This document shows positions 61,594 to 64,000 of a stretch of DNA of 64,000 nt, one piece after another; within the stretch, counting starts at the first letter, position 1, and each line of letters starts with the position of its first letter. The position numbers were made by a program, and so were the translations under genes. Location: NCBI GenBank assembly GCA_039795165.1, contig JBDKER010000021.1, forward strand, positions 17,474 to 81,473, written 5' to 3'. Origin of the DNA: V1-33 sp039795165. GTDB lineage: Bacteria; Verrucomicrobiota; Verrucomicrobiia; Verrucomicrobiales; V1-33. Below the pieces are notes generated by a model that saw nothing but the letters and a program-made list of their open reading frames with translations, was not told the DNA's origin and made no database searches.

Positions 61594-63672
61594 ATGCGGT
61601 TGCTTGCCTTCGTCTTCCTCTCGTCCCTGCTGTCTTGCCATGCGGGCAGCACCACTCCGCCCGCGCCGTCCCGTCCCAATGTCCTTCTCCTGATGGCGGA
61701 CGACCTCGGATGGTCGGACCTCGGATGCTACGGCGGAGAAATCCGGACGCCAAACCTTGATGCCCTCGCAGCCGGCGGTCTCCGCTTCACGCAATTCTAC
61801 AATACGGCGCGCTGCTGCCCGACGCGCGCTTCCCTCCTCACCGGTCTCTACCCGCATCAGGCGGGCGTCGGTGCCATGACGAACGACCGCGGCCCGGAGC
61901 ACAATGGCTACCGCGGCACGCTCCAGCCCCACACAGTCACCATCGCGGAACTCCTGCGCTCGGCTGGCTACCACACGTCCATGGTCGGCAAATGGCACCT
62001 CCATAATAAGGCAGACGTGAAACCCACGGACCGGGGCTTCGACGAATTCTACGGCATGCTCGGCGGCTACAATTCCTGCTGGGTCGAGGATGGCTCGTTC
62101 TCGCGCCTCCCCGCCGGCCGTCCACGCCGGACCTACACCTCAGCCACCGGACGGAAACCTGGTACGTTCTATGCCACGGACGCCTTTGCGGACTACGCCA
62201 TCGATTTCCTCGAAATCGCCCGCGGCACCACCAAACCATTCTTTCTCTACCTCGCCTTCAGCGCCCCGCACTTCCCCCTCCACGCCCACGAAAGCGACAT
62301 CGCAAAATACGAATCGCTCTACTTCGAAAAAGGCTGGGACGTCATCCGCACCGAACGCCTCGCCCGGCTCAAATCGCTTCAACTCATCCCCGCCGACCTC
62401 GCACTGACCCCGCGCAGCCCCGTCCCTCCGAAGTCGCACGCCAAACCATCTCCCTACGCCGGCAAGGATAATCCAGCATGGCTGGACCTGCCGGAAAACC
62501 GGCGCCGCGACCTCGCCCGCCGCATGGCCGTCTACGCAGGAATGGTCGACCGCATGGACCAAGCCATCGGACGCGTCACCTCTCACCTCCGCAGCACCGG
62601 ACAATTGGAGAATACCCTCATTCTGTTTCTGAGCGACAACGGGGCCTGCTGGGAATGGGATCCGTTCGGATTCGATGGCAGCAGCAGTCCGCGCAATGTC
62701 CTCCACGAAGGCCCCGCACTCGCCGAACTCGGTCAGCCAGGCGATTACATGAGCTATGGCAGTGGCTGGGCCAATGCCGGCAATACGCCATGGAGGCTCT
62801 ACAAGCACTTCAGCCACGAAGGCGGCATCCGCTCGCCCTTCATCGTCCACTGGCCCGCAGCCATCCGCGACCGCATGGCCCTCCGTCCGCAGCCGGCTCA
62901 CCTCATCGATATCCTCCCAACCCTCGCCGCCGTCGCCGGAGCCAGCTACCCGGACGAGCGCAATGGCGTGAAAACGCTTCCGCCAGAAGGAATCAGTCTC
63001 CTCCCCGCCTTCCACAACGAACCACTCGCCCGCCCGGCCCCGCTCTGCTTCGAACACGAACGCAGCCGCGCCATCCGCGCCGGCGACTGGAAACTCGTCT
63101 CCCTCAAGGACGATGCATGGGAACTCTACAACCTCGCCAGCGACCCCACGGAATCCCGCAACCTCATCGCCTCACAGCCGGAAACAGCCGCCGCCCTCCA
63201 GCGCCAGTGGGAACAATGGGCAGCCCGCACGAATGTAGACACATCCCCGGAAAACCCAGCCGCCCCAGCACCCGCATCCCTCGCCAACCGCCCGCTCACG
63301 ATCTCCTGCGAAGTCACCACGACCGCCAGCGACGGCGTCATCCTCGCCCAAGGCGGTCAGCACCACGGGATCGCCCTCCACCTCACCAACGGCTTCCCCG
63401 TCTTCACGGTCCGCATCCATGGCCAGCCCACCGCCATCACCAGCACCACCAAAGCCACCGGCTCGTTCTCGCTAGCCGCTGCCCTCGCCGCCGACGGCAC
63501 CATGACGCTCTCGCTCAATGGCTCCGAAACCGCCCGCGGCCGCGCCCCGGGACTCATTCCCACGGAACCAACCGACCCCCTCAGCATCGGCGAAGACGCC
63601 CGCACCGCCGTCGGTTCGTACAACCCCCCGCACCGGCTCGATGGCAAGGTCTCGAGGGTCTCCATCCGATGA
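61594..63672 (+). CDS. Secreted sulfatase (formylglycine-dependent) with C-terminal LamG-like domain
   Basis: The 692-residue protein has a signal peptide or lipobox (AFVFLSSLLSC) and begins its sulfatase domain with RPNVLLLMADDLGWSDLGCY (metal Asp pair). The formylglycine motif C-x-P-x-R is at Cys74-Cys-Pro-Thr-Arg78 (RCCPTRASLLTG). Further ligands are in GKWHLHNKADV and LFLSDNGACWEW. The last ~110 residues (LTISCEVTTTASDGVILAQG; DGKVSRVSIR) look like a LamG/concanavalin domain that may bind sugar. It would desulfate sulfated carbohydrates, typical for Verrucomicrobia. Maturation needs a formylglycine-generating or anSME enzyme elsewhere. Confidence 0.95.
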   Translation: MRLLAFVFLSSLLSCHAGSTTPPAPSRPNVLLLMADDLGWSDLGCYGGEIRTPNLDALAAGGLRFTQFYNTARCCPTRASLLTGLYPHQAGVGAMTNDRGPEHNGYRGTLQPHTVTIAELLRSAGYHTSMVGKWHLHNKADVKPTDRGFDEFYGMLGGYNSCWVEDGSFSRLPAGRPRRTYTSATGRKPGTFYATDAFADYAIDFLEIARGTTKPFFLYLAFSAPHFPLHAHESDIAKYESLYFEKGWDVIRTERLARLKSLQLIPADLALTPRSPVPPKSHAKPSPYAGKDNPAWLDLPENRRRDLARRMAVYAGMVDRMDQAIGRVTSHLRSTGQLENTLILFLSDNGACWEWDPFGFDGSSSPRNVLHEGPALAELGQPGDYMSYGSGWANAGNTPWRLYKHFSHEGGIRSPFIVHWPAAIRDRMALRPQPAHLIDILPTLAAVAGASYPDERNGVKTLPPEGISLLPAFHNEPLARPAPLCFEHERSRAIRAGDWKLVSLKDDAWELYNLASDPTESRNLIASQPETAAALQRQWEQWAARTNVDTSPENPAAPAPASLANRPLTISCEVTTTASDGVILAQGGQHHGIALHLTNGFPVFTVRIHGQPTAITSTTKATGSFSLAAALAADGTMTLSLNGSETARGRAPGLIPTEPTDPLSIGEDARTAVGSYNPPHRLDGKVSRVSIR

Positions 63673-63718
63673 TCCCGGGACCGCCAGTCCACGATCTCCT
63701 GACTTTCTTTCCTTTCCC

Positions 63719-64000
63719 ATGCTGACCCGATTCCTCTTCGTTGCCGCCGCGGCCTGCGCTCCCTGCACCGCGGGAACCGCTCCGCTGCGTGTCGCCATCT
63801 GCGCAGACGATGCCACGTTTGCGGAATCACTGGCCACTGCGCTCGCCGCATCCCCGCAGGCCGCAGTTTCAGCATGCCCGGTCCCGGACAGCGCTGCCCT
63901 CGCCAAGGCCGATGTCCTCATTCTCCAGCGCCGGAGCTTTGATCCTCTTCCGGAACCTACCCAGCAGGCCCTCGCGGCATTCAGCAAGCGCGGCGGCGGC
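63719..64000 (+). CDS. ThuA-like secreted protein, partial at window edge
   Basis: Only the first 94 codons are present. They show a signal peptide (FLFVAAAACAPCTAG) and the start of a Rossmann-type domain: LRVAICADDATFAESLATAL, and KADVLILQRRSFDPLPEPTQ-QALAAFSKRGGG, which fits the ThuA/glutamine-amidotransferase-like family common beside verrucomicrobial sulfatases. The gene runs off the right end of the window. Confidence 0.6.
   Translation, partial: MLTRFLFVAAAACAPCTAGTAPLRVAICADDATFAESLATALAASPQAAVSACPVPDSAALAKADVLILQRRSFDPLPEPTQQALAAFSKRGGG

Overview
The window reads as a stretch of chromosome from a high-GC Verrucomicrobia-type bacterium. This is inferred from gene content, not from a marker gene. 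The cues are an ECF sigma factor with a long C-terminal membrane extension, a large secreted lamin-tail/CotH protein, a secreted sulfatase followed by a ThuA-like gene, a NagB-LmbE fusion, a compact type II secretion (T2SS) operon, and Gly/Arg/Ala-rich coding with GGA/CGC codons. No rRNA, tRNA or CRISPR array was seen.

Layout. 40-2166 (minus) is a pyrH-frr-hexapeptide transferase cluster. 2236-3550 holds a REP-associated (RAYT) transposase preceded by a 45-bp tandem repeat. 3659-5248 is the sigma factor. 5309-9679 is a giant CotH/lamin-tail exoprotein. 9748-15321 contains NagB-LmbE, gluconokinase, an orphan iron-type ABC permease and an anchored protein with a YkuD-like motif. 15421-26260 is an eleven-gene T2SS operon (G-H-I-J-K-L-M-X-D-E-F) in which most genes overlap by 1-17 bases.

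26.6-35.0 kb is an accessory island and the most interesting part. A second RAYT gene carries seven REP palindromes in frame at its 5' end. It is followed by the wreck of a type I restriction-modification locus. hsdM is reduced to fragments, hsdS is intact, and sir2 and herA follow by ATGA overlaps. Then come three separate copies of only the 5' end of hsdR, alternating with a 310-residue candidate nuclease gene and a DUF1016 (PD-(D/E)XK) gene. The arrangement looks like serial insertion of defence cargo at the start of hsdR, each insertion leaving an hsdR head behind. REP palindromes of one family are scattered through this island and I did not see them elsewhere in the window.

35.0-44.1 kb returns to housekeeping: a ROK kinase without the family zinc motif, guaA and guaB with a clear terminator between them, an aminopeptidase P-like protein, a secreted unknown, an M23 peptidase, a DUF2330 protein and FabG. 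44.1-51.1 kb is mainly a tetR-MFP-RND-OMF efflux operon. 51.2-64.0 kb has a small conserved-looking gene, a YycJ-type metallo-hydrolase, SMC, a C45-type NTN hydrolase, a CysJ-like reductase without flavodoxin domain, an esterase, a HAD phosphatase, a sulfatase and the start of a ThuA-like gene cut by the window edge.

All family assignments come from reading translated sequence by eye; no database search was run.
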